The notes under the pieces: generated by a model
Told to the model about the DNA's origin: nothing
What the model saw: only the letters and a program-made list of their open reading frames with translations
The model's database searches: none
In this document: positions 43,736 through 55,051 of the stretch, piece after piece
Layout: every line of letters begins with the position of its first letter
Position numbering within the stretch: position 1 is the stretch's first letter
Translations under genes and position numbers: made by a program
From: Vanessa cardui
Taxonomy: Eukaryota > Arthropoda > Insecta > Lepidoptera > Nymphalidae
NCBI RefSeq assembly: GCF_905220365.1
Contig: NC_061151.1
Coordinates: 5,388,197-5,452,196 of the forward strand
Reading direction: 5' to 3'
DNA: 64,000 nucleotides

Positions 43736-44007
43736 ATATCCCTACTATATTATATATTATGTTAATGGATAGTTCTTTGTCTATTTTATGAAGGTATATA
43801 TCTTATTTCTACTATCTATAGTTTCTTCTCATAAAGCAACATGTCGTCATACTTTTTAATATCGAAACTTCACGCCAGAGTGCATCGCCCTTTTAAAAAC
43901 AATGACGTCACAAGATGACGTCATTTCATGTAAGTTTTCTTATTAGTTCTAAGCCCGTGCAGATGTAACACATGTAATTAATTTGACAAGGAACGTATGT
44001 TACATTT

Positions 44008-44225
44008 TTTTTAATGGTATAAGTTGGCGGATGAGTATATGGGCCACCTGATGGTAAGTGGTCACCATCACCCATAGACAATGACGCTGTAAGAAATATT
44101 AACTATTCCTTACATCGTCAATGCGCCACCAACCTTGGGAACTAAGATGTTATGTCCCTTGTGCCTGTAGTTACACTGGCTTACTCACTTCAAACCGGAA
44201 CACAACAATACTGAGCACTGTTGTA
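44008..44225 (+). mobile_element. Family W repeat, 3' truncated
   Basis: TTTTTTTAATGGTATAAGTT through CTTGTGCCTGTAGTTACACT to ACAACAATACTGAGCACTG; the last 70 bp are missing. Confidence 0.7.
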
Positions 44226-44309
44226 CAAAGCTAAAAGCTAAAATTAAAGTAGGTGTTTCATTTGTAACAAAACAATAAAGATTTTTAATGACTCGGTGGT
44301 ACTACTTTG

Positions 44310-44480
44310 TCGAATCAATTATTTACTCACCTCAAGTAGAACTATAAAATAACTTTTGAATCGTCATATTTTGAATTTAATATAAAGCTACCACAGGTTT
44401 GGAATAAAATTCTACAGCGAAGAAATGACAAGAAACTCAGTAGTTACTCATTTTTAATCATTTTAAAAACAATATTTATA
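44310..44480 (-). mobile_element. Family X repeat, diverged
   Basis: TCACCTCAAGTAGAACTATA, TTTTGAATCGTCATATTTTG, GCTACCACAGGTTTGGAATA, GACAAGAAACTCAGTAGTTA. Confidence 0.55.
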
Positions 44481-44486
44481 TGCATA

Positions 44487-44690
44487 ATAACAACTACATA
44501 TAAATTTCCCACTGCCTGGACTAAGGAACATCTACCACGCTGCTCTAATGCGGATTGGTGGAATACACATGTGGCAGAATTTCGGTGAAAATGAGACACA
44601 TGCAGATTACCTCACGATGTTTTCCTTCACCGTCGATAACGAGATGATTTATATATAAAAATAAGCATATGAATTTTCAGTGGTGCTGAA
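44487..44690 (-). mobile_element. SINE-M, reverse, two deletions
   Basis: AACTACATATAAATTTCCCA, then GGACTAAGGAACATCTACCA (the CCTTCTCC part is deleted), up to ATTTTCAGTGGTGCT; tRNA head absent. Confidence 0.7.
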
Positions 44691-44809
44691 AGAAAGAACA
44701 ATTACATTTGTATATATTGCCTGTTATTTTTGACATGTGATTTGATATTATTAATAAGAACAGTTAAACATAACTGTGAAATCTTATTATAACAACTAAT
44801 AATGTGCAC

Positions 44810-44885
44810 CAGGAAAGATGTATTGACTTTGCGAAGTCGCAAACTGGATGTTATTAGTTTACCTTACCTGATTAGATTACCTTTA
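44810..44885 (-). mobile_element. Family X distal fragment
   Basis: TTGACTTTGCGAAGTCGCAA and GGATGTTATTAGTTTACC match the distal block of the long X copies at 50840 and 60510. Confidence 0.45.
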
Positions 44886-44939
44886 CCTCTCGTGTCTACA
44901 GAAAGATTGTCAGTGTTTCTTTCGAAAATATCTGTATTA

Positions 44940-45172
44940 TCACTACATATAAAACAAAGTCGCTTTCTCTGTCCCTATATCCCTATGTATGCTTAAATGC
45001 TTAAAACTACACAACGCATTTTGATGCGGTTTTTATTTAAAAGGTACAGTGATTCGAGAAGGTTTTAATATACAATACATGGAAAATTTAGTAAAGAACC
45101 ACTAATCATTTTAGTGTTTCTACTGTGACGTCATATCATCACAGCCCGTGAAAAGCCGGGGCGGGTCACTAG
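44940..45172 (+). mobile_element. Helitron A, full-length
   Basis: TCACTACATATAAAACAAAG start, GCCCGTGAAAAGCCGGGGCG, CTAG end at 45172. Confidence 0.8.
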
Positions 45173-45314
45173 TTGGGAGTATAAATAATATTGTTGTTAG
45201 CATATTATGAAGTAATTGTAAGTATACTAAATTAAAAACATACCGAAGGCCATAACACAATAGATTCTACCGCTGAAAAGTAATATTTAGAATTATTGCG
45301 TACCGATATAAGGA

Positions 45315-45476
45315 GTTACTTTACTTGGTGGTAAGGCTTTGTGCAAGTCCGTCTGGGTAGGTACCACCCACTCATCAGTTATTCAACCGCTAAACAGAAC
45401 TCAGTATTGTTGTGTTTCGGTTTGAAAGGTGAGTGAAACGGTGTAACTACAGGCAAGGGACATGACATCTTAGTTA
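45315..45476 (-). mobile_element. Family W repeat, reverse, second half
   Basis: CTTGGTGGTAAGGCTTTGTG to CAAGGGACATGACATCTTAG; ends there. Confidence 0.65.
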
Positions 45477-46084
45477 AAAAAAAATGTCGCATCCAATAAC
45501 CAGCATTTAAGATACCTTCTCATCAAAAATATAATACCTCAATATAAGTAGTGGTATACCTTAAATTCAAGTATTGATTTCTGTCTGTATTTCTCAGAAA
45601 AACGTCTTAACCGACACCAGGAACATGACAACTTAATACCTTTTATAATGGAGCAAAGTTTAAGGGAAGGAAATTGCCTTTTTCTCAATGTGTACATATG
45701 AAAGAGACCACTCACTAACAGATGGGCTATTTGCCTTCCTACTAGAAAATAAAATGCGCAATTTTAAACACATACAAACGATTTACATACAGATATGTAC
45801 ATATCTAAGTGTGCGTGTCTTGATTTCTGAATGAGCTGTCATATGCCATTTCAGGCTTGAGAGAATATTATTTTCCTTGATTTTATGACATGGTTGCTTG
45901 TATCAAGAACTGCTAAAGTTTCAAGGACTATGTCACAGCAAATATGCGTACAAATGTGTGCGTGGAAACAGATGGGCACTCTTTTGTTTCGTAATTATTA
46001 GAAAGGCAATATGATATAAGTTAAGATAGATCAGATGCAGCTATATAAGATTTTTCCCAAAAAAAATGCTGATATTATAATGAA
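45477..46084. other. No recognised feature
   Basis: Unique sequence without repeat matches or a convincing frame. Confidence 0.5.
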
Positions 46085-46305
46085 CTAGCAACCCGCCCCG
46101 ACTTCGCACGGATGCACTACTGATACTACATATACTACAGAATTTGTTTATTTACGACATCACATTACAAACTTCTAAAATATCAGTGTTTCTTTACGAT
46201 ATTGTTCATGTATTATATACAAAAACCTTCCTCTCGAATCATTCTATCTATTAAAAAACCGCACCAAAATCGGTTACGTAATTTCAAAGATCTAAACATA
46301 CATAT
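46085..46305 (-). mobile_element. Helitron A, reverse, 5' truncated
   Basis: CTAGCAACCCGCCCCGACTT to AAGATCTAAACATACATA. The 5' end is missing; a family W scrap follows (46315-46375, GGATGGTACCACAAAGATTG). Confidence 0.7.
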
Positions 46306-46375
46306 AAATCATCGGTTAATATAATGTGATAAGTGGATGGTACCACAAAGATTGCACAAAGTCCTACCACTGAGT

Positions 46376-47147
46376 AAAATCAATATTAAAGCTAGCTAGC
46401 AATAAGCCAGTACATAAAAGCTTTAGATCAATAAATAGCTACATACTTTTGATAGTTCAAGTTACAGTGGTTTCATTAGTACTTAACTATCTGCAGTAGT
46501 CTAGGGCAGTGAGGTATTAAACAATCATCTCTGAGCTTGAAATTCCCTTGGGTTTCTAGAAAGAAATGATTACAGTTACGTCACAATATTGTGTATTATA
46601 AATAGGTTAGTTTTATTTATTCGTTCTATTTATTTCGTTTAATATAAAACCTTCATGTTATTTTAGGTTGTCTGGTGCTTTTCCTTTGTCATTTTTTCTT
46701 TATTTTTTTTTAATCAAAGCATGTTATTAACAATTTTTTTTTGATTAACATAACTATATGATATATATAAATAGCATTTATCTGTACGATTCTATGTTTA
46801 ATATATGTAGAATCAAACAAAAGCGCTTTCCACTATCTGAACGCTTAGAAATTTTGTATTACGCAACGGATTTTTATGCAAGACGAAAGTTTATGTATGT
46901 CGGAGATGGTCATGGTGGCAGCACCTTGACGTCAGAACGCTGCTAACTTCGTGCTACGACGGTGCCTGCCTGATGGAAGCGCACTGAGATGATTCACTAA
47001 CTATTGTACCTTCATGGAGATCAGTACCTCCATCCTACGGAATCCTAATATGGAAACGGAATTATTACATATTACGGAATCCTATGGAACTGTCATTCCA
47101 TTCGTTTGCCAAGTGTGATACCAAATTAGTGTAAAGTACTAATTTGT
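46376..47147. other. Mostly unrecognised
   Basis: 46811-46885 resembles a decayed Helitron A 5' part (AAAAGCGCTTTCC, TTACGCAACGGATTTTTATG). 46900-46980 is GC-richer (GTGGCAGCACCTTGACGTCA). No gene seen. Confidence 0.4.
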
Positions 47148-47434
47148 TTTATGGTATACGTTGGCGAACGAGCATATTGGCCACCTGATGGTAAATGGTC
47201 ACCATTACCCATAGACAATGACGCTGTAAGAAATATTAACTATTCCTTACATCGTCAATGCGCCACCAACCTTTAGAACCAAGATGTTATGTCCCTTGTG
47301 CCTGTAGTTACACTGGCTCACTCACCCTTCAGACCGGAACACAACAATACTTAGTACTGTTATTTGGCGGTAGAATAACTGATGAGTGGGTGGTACCTAC
47401 CCAGACGGGCTTGCACAAAGCCCTACCACCGAGT
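47148..47434 (+). mobile_element. Family W repeat, full-length
   Basis: TTTTATGGTATACGTTGGCG to CCCTACCACCGAGTAA, all blocks present. Confidence 0.75.
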
Positions 47435-47963
47435 AAGTATTAGTATCCTGTACTCGTAGTTTTTTATTTGCTCAATGACCCTAGCAATACGCCCCTATGA
47501 TATCTGGCGATGGTACTGGTATTATATGCATGCATATCATAGTAGAGATGTGCCAAAAATTTTATATTTCCTAAATGTTGTTATTTCTGCGTTTGCCTAT
47601 TTAGAGTATACAGGATGCTACTAAGATTTCTTGACAAAAAGTTACCAAAAACGTCACGCCTTAAATAACCACAAAATCAAATATTGAGATATCCTTAAAT
47701 CTTGCTGTTTAATTGAAGACATTATATCAAAATATTCTCATTAAATAATATATATTTTAGGTGTCAATATGGCGATATATAATTCATTTGTGGCACAATA
47801 TATACAGCATGTAGCGTTATTAATGGATAACCTTTTAACTACAGATGGTACGTCGTGAGAGTTTAGAAAATGAAAATTTATATTCTGTTAAAGAACAAAG
47901 CTTTCGACATTTTTGAAACAAAAAACAAATGAAAAGTGCCACGTATATGAAACCTTTGCCTCA
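47435..47963. other. No recognised feature
   Basis: AT-rich; no repeat match, no convincing frame. Confidence 0.5.
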
Positions 47964-48489
47964 TCACTATATAGTTTAAAACAGAGTCGCTTCCGAAAAG
48001 AGATTTAAGCATACGTATGGGTATAGCTGAGATGGCCCAGTGGTTAGAACGCGTGCATCTTAACCGATGATTTCGGGTTCAAACCCAGGCAAGCATCGCT
48101 ATATATATGTGCTTAATTAGTGTTTATAATTCATCTCGTGCTCGGCGGTGAAGGAAAACATCGTGAGGAAACCTGCATGTGTCTAATTTCATCGAAATTC
48201 TGCCACATGTTTATTCCACCAACCCGCATTGGAACAAAGTGGTGGAAATTGTTCCAAGCCCACTCCTTCATGGAAGAGGAGGCCTTAGCCCAGCAGTGGG
48301 TAATTTACAGGCTGTTACTTTATGGATATAGGGATATAGACCCTATATATTTAGGTACTTAAATCTTTAAAATTGCGCAATGGATTTCGATGCGATTTTT
48401 TAAAATAGATAGAGTGATTCGAGAGGAAGGTTTTTGTAAATAATACATAGACAATATAGTAAATAAATAGTAATAATTTTAGAAGTTAG
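47964..48489 (+). mobile_element. Helitron A split by SINE-M
   Basis: Left 47964-48025 (TCACTATATAGTTTAAAACA), partly rearranged: GATTTAAGCATACGTATGGG reads as the reverse of the family's CCCTATGTATGCTTAAATC. Right 48331-48489 (AATTGCGCAATGGATTTCGA). The 3' end is missing. Confidence 0.6.
48026..48320 (+). mobile_element. SINE-M, full-length, with target duplication
   Basis: TATGGGTATA at 48016-48025 and TATGGATATA at 48321-48330 flank it. Intact A and B boxes; the body has the TATATATA variant near 48102. Confidence 0.82.
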
Positions 48490-48634
48490 AAACTGACGTT
48501 GAAACGTTCCAACAATGCCAACTCTTAATTTTCAAAGAAAAAAAGGGCAACTCAAAAAAAAATCATAAAAATTTTGTTGTAAAAAAATGTTGTATAATCT
48601 ATGCATATTTTTATCAAATGCAAGATGAATAAAT

Positions 48635-49021
48635 TTAGGTTATACCAAACAAAAAAAAGTACTGTCTACACTCTCGTTTATAAAAAAAATATACACAGAC
48701 ATTTTGAATGCAGATAAAACGAGAATGTATCTCTTGAAAAATTTCGTCATCATCAGAACAATTCCCAAACAATCCACAGCCGCTTAATAAATGAAAATTT
48801 GGTGCCCATTGTTCGAACGTTACGTTTTTCGTATTATTCGGAACCGCTGGCTGTAAAATATTTATTTTTATTGTATATTCATTATGGTTTAGTCGGTGGA
48901 TTGTTTTAGTAGATTTTTTAATTATTCCAGCGTCGTACTTTATATTGTTGTGTTCTGGCTCTGGGAGTACATCAATGTCAAACAGACACGAGGAATATGA
49001 CATTGATGTTAACTGTTTCAT
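48635..49021 (-). CDS. Unrecognised 128-codon open frame, possible host exon
   Basis: Longest open frame outside the transposon. It is not made of any repeat seen elsewhere in the window and has a protein-like composition: a DIDVLPEPEHN stretch, a VTFEQWAPNFHLLSGCG stretch and DDDE in the middle, then a Cys/Tyr/Phe-rich end. A CTAG acceptor-like site lies just upstream on the minus strand (near 49031), so it could be a terminal exon reading from further right, with the stop at 48635-48637. There is no known domain that I can name. It shares its strand with the candidate first exon at 63322-63422, but a link is speculative. Alternatives: fragment of an unknown mobile element, or chance. Confidence 0.3.
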   Translation of the reverse strand: MKQLTSMSYSSCLFDIDVLPEPEHNNIKYDAGIIKKSTKTIHRLNHNEYTIKINILQPAVPNNTKNVTFEQWAPNFHLLSGCGLFGNCSDDDEIFQEIHSRFICIQNVCVYFFYKRECRQYFFLFGIT

Positions 49022-49156
49022 TGGTGTAATCTAGCACAGAGGTCATTGACCCCAAGGTTCTAGATATTTGTTACGGAACTCTTTTCTTTCTTCATTGTAC
49101 TCGTGCCCCTGTGGACTCATTGTACCCAAAAATCGTACAACGCCCTTAGGGTACAA

Positions 49157-49440
49157 AATCAAAATCAAAGAATACTTTATTCAAGTAGGCCTTTGTATGC
49201 ACTTTTGAATCGTCATTTAACAACTATATTAAGTGAACCACCGGTTCAAAAGTATCTATCGAGAAGAGCCGACAAGGAACTCGGTAGTTACTCTTTTTCA
49301 ACTTTTAAAATACAGTCATGATAGTTAAAGACAATTATATACGTGTGCAATGTAATATCCTGTGTGACAGTCAACGAGTATTAATTCCACGCTTTTTATC
49401 GGATGAATAATCATGTGAGGCAAAAAACAAATTCTTAACA
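49157..49440 (-). mobile_element. Family X repeat
   Basis: AAATCAAAATCAAAGAATAC, TTCAAGTAGGCCTTTGTATG, ACTTTTGAATCGTCATTTAA, AAGAGCCGACAAGGAACTCG; 3' end of the family in reverse. Confidence 0.7.
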
Positions 49441-49454
49441 TTATAATTTATAAC

Positions 49455-49697
49455 CAGTGGCGTAGCTTGGTGAGGAAGGGCCCGGTGCCTAAAAAAAGAA
49501 TCGAGCCCTCATCCCCTCTTTTCCATCCCTCTTTAACTAATAATTACCCATTAAAATTATAGATACCAAATAAGAAATCTTATGTGCAGAGTCGTGATTT
49601 TCTAGCTTCAGAAGCTTAAGGTTTAGTTTAGAGGGCCCCCTGGACTCCGGGGCCCTGGTGCACTGCACCACCTGGCCCTACGATAGCTACGCCACTG
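49455..49697. mobile_element. hAT-type MITE with perfect 8-bp target duplication
   Basis: 13-bp inverted ends CAGTGGCGTAGCT and AGCTACGCCACTG, flanked by TTTATAAC at 49447-49454 and 49698-49705. The 8-bp duplication and CAGTGGCG ends are hAT hallmarks. 243 bp, no frame; needs a transposase from elsewhere. Confidence 0.85.
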
Positions 49698-49711
49698 TTT
49701 ATAACATTAAA

Positions 49712-50004
49712 TAACAGCCTGTAAATTTCCCACTACTGGGATTAGACCTCCTCTTCCATTAAGGAGAGGATTTGGAACATATTCCACCACGCTGTTCTAA
49801 TGCGGGTTGGTGGAATACACATGTGGCAGAATTTCAATGAAATTAGACACATGCCGGTTTCCTCGCGATATTTTCCTTCACGCGAGCACGAGATGAATTA
49901 TAAACACAAATTAAGCACATATATATAGTGTTGCTTGCCTGGGTTTGAACTCGCAATCATGGTTAAGATGCACGCATTCTAACCACTGGGAAATCTCAGC
50001 TCAG
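49712..50004 (-). mobile_element. SINE-M, full-length, reverse
   Basis: AACAGCCTGTAAATTTCCCA to AACCACTGGGAAATCTCAGC; carries TATATATA near 49920, the seed seen expanded at 35954. Confidence 0.8.
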
Positions 50005-50364
50005 TTATGAAATAAATGATTTATTATTATTATATGGTGACAAGTTATAATTAACGCCACTGTTCAGAATCTCGCTCTTCAAAAATCAGATCGACGGAGT
50101 ATTCGTACCTCGAAATGAAAATTAAGCTGACGTTCGCAAACAGAACCGTAGCTCGTCTTTTGTGTTAACAATGAAAAGATACCTCATAGTTTTGCGACGT
50201 GTGTTTTTCACCTCGTATTCGAAATGATTGTGGTGTCTACGATGCTTTAGATTCGGGACTCTGATATATGATGACGTCATCCATACGTCACGGTTATTCA
50301 TGGTTATTCAATGGTTATTCATTGGTCAATTGGATTTTTTATAGACTGATCGGACTACTATTTA
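50005..50364. other. No recognised feature
   Basis: Some balanced-composition sequence (AATCAGATCGACGGAGTATT near 50085); imperfect GGTTATTCA repeats at 50292-50322. Confidence 0.45.
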
Positions 50365-50477
50365 TATGTAACCATATCTTATATAACCAATGCACTAACC
50401 TCAGGAACCGATATGGGACTTTCCAAGTCTATATTTACACTGGTACACTAACCGTTCAAACTGAAATACAACAATAG
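50365..50477 (+). mobile_element. Family W fragment, decayed
   Basis: CTTATATAACCAATGCACTA, TACACTGGTACACTAACCGT, GAAATACAACAATA. Confidence 0.45.
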
Positions 50478-50483
50478 CATGTT

Positions 50484-50950
50484 AAATCAAAATATACTTT
50501 ATTCAAGTAAGCTTTTACCAGCACTTTTGAATCGTCATTTAACAACTATATTGAGTGAACCACGTAAGTAGTAAGGCTAATCTTTTTCAACATTTAAAAA
50601 TACAAAGTCATGTTATAAAGTACAATTATATATGTATGTAATTTATTTCATGCTTGGAAATAAACAAGTATTAATTCTAATCTTTCTCAATGTCTGTATA
50701 ATCTTGTATTGAATAACATGATTATTTTTTACCAGCGTATTTTTTACAAATAATTTAAATTTATGAAACGTCAAAGTTAAAAATGTCTGCGAAATTTGAT
50801 TATAGAAACAAATCTTAATCCAAGAAGGATTTATTGACTTTGCGGAGTCTGAAACTTGGCGTTATAAGTTTATCCTTACTCCTAGTGCACATACAATGAT
50901 TTACACTGATTTTATCAAAGTGATCAATGTTACTGTGAATATACAAAATG
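50484..50950 (-). mobile_element. Family X repeat, long copy
   Basis: AAATCAAAATATACTTTATT to GTGCACATACAATGATTTAC. Together with 60350-60960 it shows the family extends at least 450 bp and includes a block around TTGACTTTGCGGAGTCTGAA that may be degraded coding sequence. Confidence 0.65.
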
Positions 50951-52301
50951 AGTTGTGACTATTCAGGTGGGCTTGCAGAAAGCCTTAAAAGCTAGTTAAA
51001 AGCTACTCATAAAAGTTCACTGCGAGACAGATCCAAAGTACGTCCCCCTAAGGCTTGAAATTTATTTATTTTTTATATATATTACGTCAGATATGAGGTC
51101 AGCAGAAAAAGGTTTTAGTGGAATTCCTCAACTTTTTCCTAAAGAATCTTTTGCATTACAGAAGTCTATTAAATTTTTGGAAAAACCAAGAAAAATGTCC
51201 GTCACAAAATCACCAAACGTGTGGTCATTCTAAGTATGACGTTTCTATAGTTTCTTTCTGACATATCGGTGTAGATGCGCTCTGGAACTTTGCCAACGTC
51301 TGTTACAATTAATACCAAAGTTTGACACGTACCAAACTTTCGGAGGCGATAATTTGTGATATTGGATACGGTTGAGATTTGAGAAGCTGTGACCTAAATG
51401 CTGCAGATATTTACAGAATTTTGTCATATTTAAAGTCTATATTAGTAAATAATGAAAGCTGAACACTAGTAAAACTATAGTTCTACATATAAAAAATATC
51501 ACGAATTTATACGTGAGTAATTTTCGTCTGAAAACATGGAATCGAGCGTGCACACAAAACAAATATAACAAAGGACAATAGTAGTGATAAAAGCGACAAT
51601 GGTAGTGGTGACCAGTATTTGTTGAGAAAGGTGGTAGTCCGATGTGGACACTTATTTTTATTCTTGTATTTCTAAGGGGCCTTTGTATGCAACCTATATG
51701 TCGGCCCCATCGTTACACGCTAAATACAAACAAAAAGGGTAGGACTTAATCAGTTTCAGTGGACACTTCTAATGCAGTCAACATTTTTAGTAACTGTAAT
51801 AAACAACGTTTTTAATAATTGTAATAATAAAAATGACCATCTTCATTTAAAATCTTATATAGTTCTAAGTGATTAGTTTTTTTATTTGAAAAAGTGGTTT
51901 TTTTGGCAAAGTAACAGCCCAATATTGGTCCAAGGTTTTTTATGCAGATTAAGTGTAGTCTTAAATTTTCGCGATTATTACACATAAAAGTAGTTATAAG
52001 TTAGCGTTCGTTGTCACGGGTAGACAAACGCTGTAAAGTGTTATGTGCTCGAAACATCGGGATGTTAAAAATAATTAATATACGCGATTCAAATTCGTTA
52101 TAACTAGTTTTATTTGAGATTTAGTGTAGATAAGATATTATAATGCATATATTGAAATATTGATAATTGTCCAAGGTATGATTATGACGTATAATGTGCT
52201 TCACCTCTGGTGTGTGCTGCGGCAACATGAGTGTCATAAGTTAGCCGCGCTTAAAAGTTAGCCAGTATAACTGACTATTGGCCTTCTCTTATCATAAAAT
52301 C
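50951..52301. other. Unrecognised, 1.35 kb
   Basis: A family W scrap at 50957-50992 (ATTCAGGTGGGCTTGCAGAA). Around 52010-52140, CACGGGTAGACAAACGCTG and GAAACATCGGGATGTTAAAA look like a retroelement UTR I cannot place. No gene assigned. Confidence 0.4.
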
Positions 52302-52525
52302 AAAATCAAAATAAACTTTATTCAAGTAGGCTTTTACAAGCACTTTTGAAACGTCATTTTACAATTAAGTGAAGCTACCTCCGGTTCGGAAAGTAGATTC
52401 TACCGAGAAGAACCGACAAGAAACTCAGTAAGTTCTCTTTTACAACATTTAAAAAATACAAAGTCATGTTAGTTAATACAATTATTTAAATTAATGTATC
52501 CTGCTTGGAAGTCAACAGGTACATA
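52302..52525 (-). mobile_element. Family X repeat
   Basis: CAAAATAAACTTTATTCAAG, CTACCTCCGGTTCGGAAAGT, TACCGAGAAGAACCGACAAG, GTATCCTGCTTGGAAGTCAA. Confidence 0.7.
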
Positions 52526-52795
52526 CAAATAATATTACTCATACCTCCATCCATCATTATAATATAGTGATAATAGGTTTACAAGACACTAACTGCGTTT
52601 GAAAAAAGGACTTCCACTTATCTCTCGCGTATCTACGAGAAAACTTAGATTTATACCACAATGCTTCTCCAAAGCGTATTATCTAAAACTGGCTGGTTTC
52701 CTAACACAAGCTGATACAACACATAACAGACACAATTATATTGTGGCCAAGTTTTGAACCGGTGATGTTTGGTTCTTTTTTTTATTTTATTTTTT

Positions 52796-52965
52796 TTTAC
52801 TGGCATAGGTTGGCGGATAAGCATATGGGCCACCTGATTGTAAGGGGTCACCATCACTCATAGACAATGACGCTGTAAGAAGTATTAACTATTCCTTACA
52901 TCGTCAATGTGCCACCAACCTTGGGAACTAAGATATTATGTCCCTTATGCCTGTAGTTACTGGGT
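52796..52965 (+). mobile_element. Family W repeat, 3' truncated
   Basis: TTTACTGGCATAGGTTGGCG through TGGGAACTAAGATATTATGT to CTGTAGTTACTGG. Confidence 0.65.
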
Positions 52966-53325
52966 TATCATGGCTCCTTTTCGGTAACATTGAAATTTAT
53001 TTGTACACTAAATCTATGAGTGTTGGAATAATTATTATCAACATTTACAAATGGTTGCTTTAAACAAAGACTATTTTGCTAAACCGAGGACGTTTAATTT
53101 GAATAATGTCCACAAAAAATGTTAAATCATTATTAAATTCGTGTAAAAATATTTGGTTTCATAAATGTCTACGCAATATAATGAGAGAGAGATGACAGTC
53201 TCATAAAATATCGTCCATTAAAATTCGTTCAAAGATAAAAATGTATTCCTAAATATATAGATATATAAAAATATAATAAAGTAGGAGATGAAGTTTTGCG
53301 TCTACCTAAAAATAATAATTATTAG
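52966..53325. other. No recognised feature
   Basis: AT-rich; no repeat match. Confidence 0.5.
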
Positions 53326-53740
53326 GCAGCGTTCGGAAAATTACGTCGAATCTTTACATCGTCGATCCCACAGTGCCTTAAGACGAAAGTCTTCAACCAG
53401 TGCGTCCTACCCGTTGAAAGAAATGAGTCGATCCGCCAGAGAACCAAAGTCATCGACATAGCCCACCGGATCAGTAAGCTGAAGTGGCAGTGGGCTGGCC
53501 ATATTTGTCGCAGAACCGATAACCGCTGGGGAGAACGTGTTCTACAGTGGAGACCGCGTCTCGGCAAACGCAGTGTAGGACGTCCTCGGGCACGGTGGAG
53601 TGACGACTTACGCAAGACGGTTGGCAGGAGCTGGATGCGAGTAGCCCAAGAACGATCTCAGTGGCGTGCAATTGGAGAGGCCTATGTCCAGCAGTGGAAG
53701 GAAATAGGCTGATGGATTGGATTGGATTGGATTTGTTAAG
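53326..53740 (+). pseudogene. RTE-type LINE reverse transcriptase C-terminus, internally deleted
   Basis: An open run of 128 codons to the TGA at 53710 encodes the end of an RTE-clade reverse transcriptase: QCLKTKVFNQCVLPV, then RTKVIDIAHRISKLKWQWAG, the GRPRARWSDDL motif and EAYVQQWKEIG. In the family a stretch of several dozen residues (the YG-ETW zone) separates VLPV from the RTKV block. Here they are almost joined, so an in-frame deletion has occurred near 53420. The tail is a GGATT repeat (53713-53740), as usual for RTE. No start or catalytic palm domain; dead 5'-truncated copy. GC-richer than its surroundings. Confidence 0.8.
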
Positions 53741-53778
53741 TATTGATTATGTAATCAATACTATGTCATGTACATGTC

Positions 53779-53885
53779 TGTCTATCTGTCTGATTTTCAC
53801 TCTTTCACAACCAAACTCCAAAAAAGGACACAGGCAATTTTTTTGTCTAATACAAAGCGCGAGCGAACCCACTGTCGACTACTAG
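53779..53885 (+). mobile_element. Helitron C-type 3' part
   Basis: TTTCACAACCAAACTCCAAA, TTTTTTTGTCTAATACAAAG, CGCGAGCGAACCCACTG and CTAG end (53885). A detached Helitron 5'-like scrap follows at 53911-53940. Confidence 0.6.
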
Positions 53886-54112
53886 TAAACAATAAATCTA
53901 TGTTTTTTTATCTATTCTAATATTATAAATGTGCGAAAAAGTATAGAGTACGCTACTACCGATAATACTTCTGTACAAACAATAGCTCTATCTGTTGGAA
54001 AATCAAATATTCTAATGATTTTTTGAATGAATCAACTTGAACTCTAAGGTAAAACATAGGCTTTTGTAAACCTAACATATGACAGTTAAATCCAAATATT
54101 AATATATATATA

Positions 54113-54315
54113 ATCCTCCTCCTTGGTCGAGTAGTGTGCACACCGGTTTTCATGTGTACACCACGCCGAGATCCCGAGTTGGATTCCCGGCCCAGTCGAT
54201 GTAGAATGGCTGGGTGTTTGTGGTACCGTCGTTCTGATTCATAATACAAGTGCGTTACCTACTTACATTGAGATTAGTGTAAGGTATGTGATGTTGGCCA
54301 ATATTTATTTATTCT
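54113..54315 (+). mobile_element. SINE-T, diverged
   Basis: CTCCTTGGTCGAGTAGTGTG, B box as GTTGGATTCC, GGCTGGGTGTTTGTGGTACC, tail TATTTATTTATTCTT. Lacks part of the middle. Confidence 0.75.
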
Positions 54316-54824
54316 TATATTGAGTAATATCCCTTATTTATACTTTAAATATCATAGATTTATCACAATTTTACGTTCCTATAAATAAAATATAATTTTT
54401 AAAATGTGAAACATCGCAAGTAATAAATAAAGGTTTGGAACGAAATGCCGGCAATAAAAGTAAAACTTCGAAGCTAGAGAAACATAAATATTTGTCGAAC
54501 GCTTCAAACGTTGAGACAAATAAATGTGAGTTTGACTTGCTTTAATAATCGCCTACGAATATAGCAGAAAATATGAAAAATAAAATTTCTATTTCATTTC
54601 TTATATTTTATTTTTTTCATTGGAAATTATTTTTATGTCATTTGGAAATCATTTTTCGGAAATTGGAAATTTAATCCGTTCGATGTTATTTTATGATGGA
54701 AATATTCTTGGCCACTTATTTCTTCCATAGCATTTAACTGTTAGTTAATGCAGGTGACATTCAGACCACCATTGCTTCCCTTTTTATTTCACTGCTATAA
54801 AATGCTTGAGTGATTTATAGAATT
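54316..54824. other. No recognised feature
   Basis: AT-rich; local echoes of TTTGGAAAT(C/T)ATTTTT near 54620-54670. Confidence 0.45.
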
Positions 54825-55027
54825 GCTAATTGTCGTCCGCGGCTTTACTAGCGTTTTAGGGAATTATTTGTCACGTGTTAGGCAAAAAGGCTACATCTAA
54901 ATTATATGTTAGCCTATGGAGTTCAAGGTTGCTTCATAGCAAATTCGTTTCACTGGTATAGTAGTGAAAGAGTGACTGACAGACAGCCAGACAGAGTTAC
55001 TTTCACATTTATAATATTAATACAGAA
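54825..55027 (-). mobile_element. Helitron C-type element, reverse
   Basis: GCTAATTGTCGTCCGCGGCT (the CTAG end mutated) to GTTACTTTCACATTTATAAT; TAGCCTATGGAGTTCAAGG inside. Confidence 0.6.
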
Positions 55028-55051
55028 GTATAGGTTCATAACTGCTATGTG

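Noticed and set aside
53322..53671. Minus-strand frames of 97 and 66 codons
   Set aside because: Antisense shadows of the RTE reverse-transcriptase C-terminus on the plus strand.
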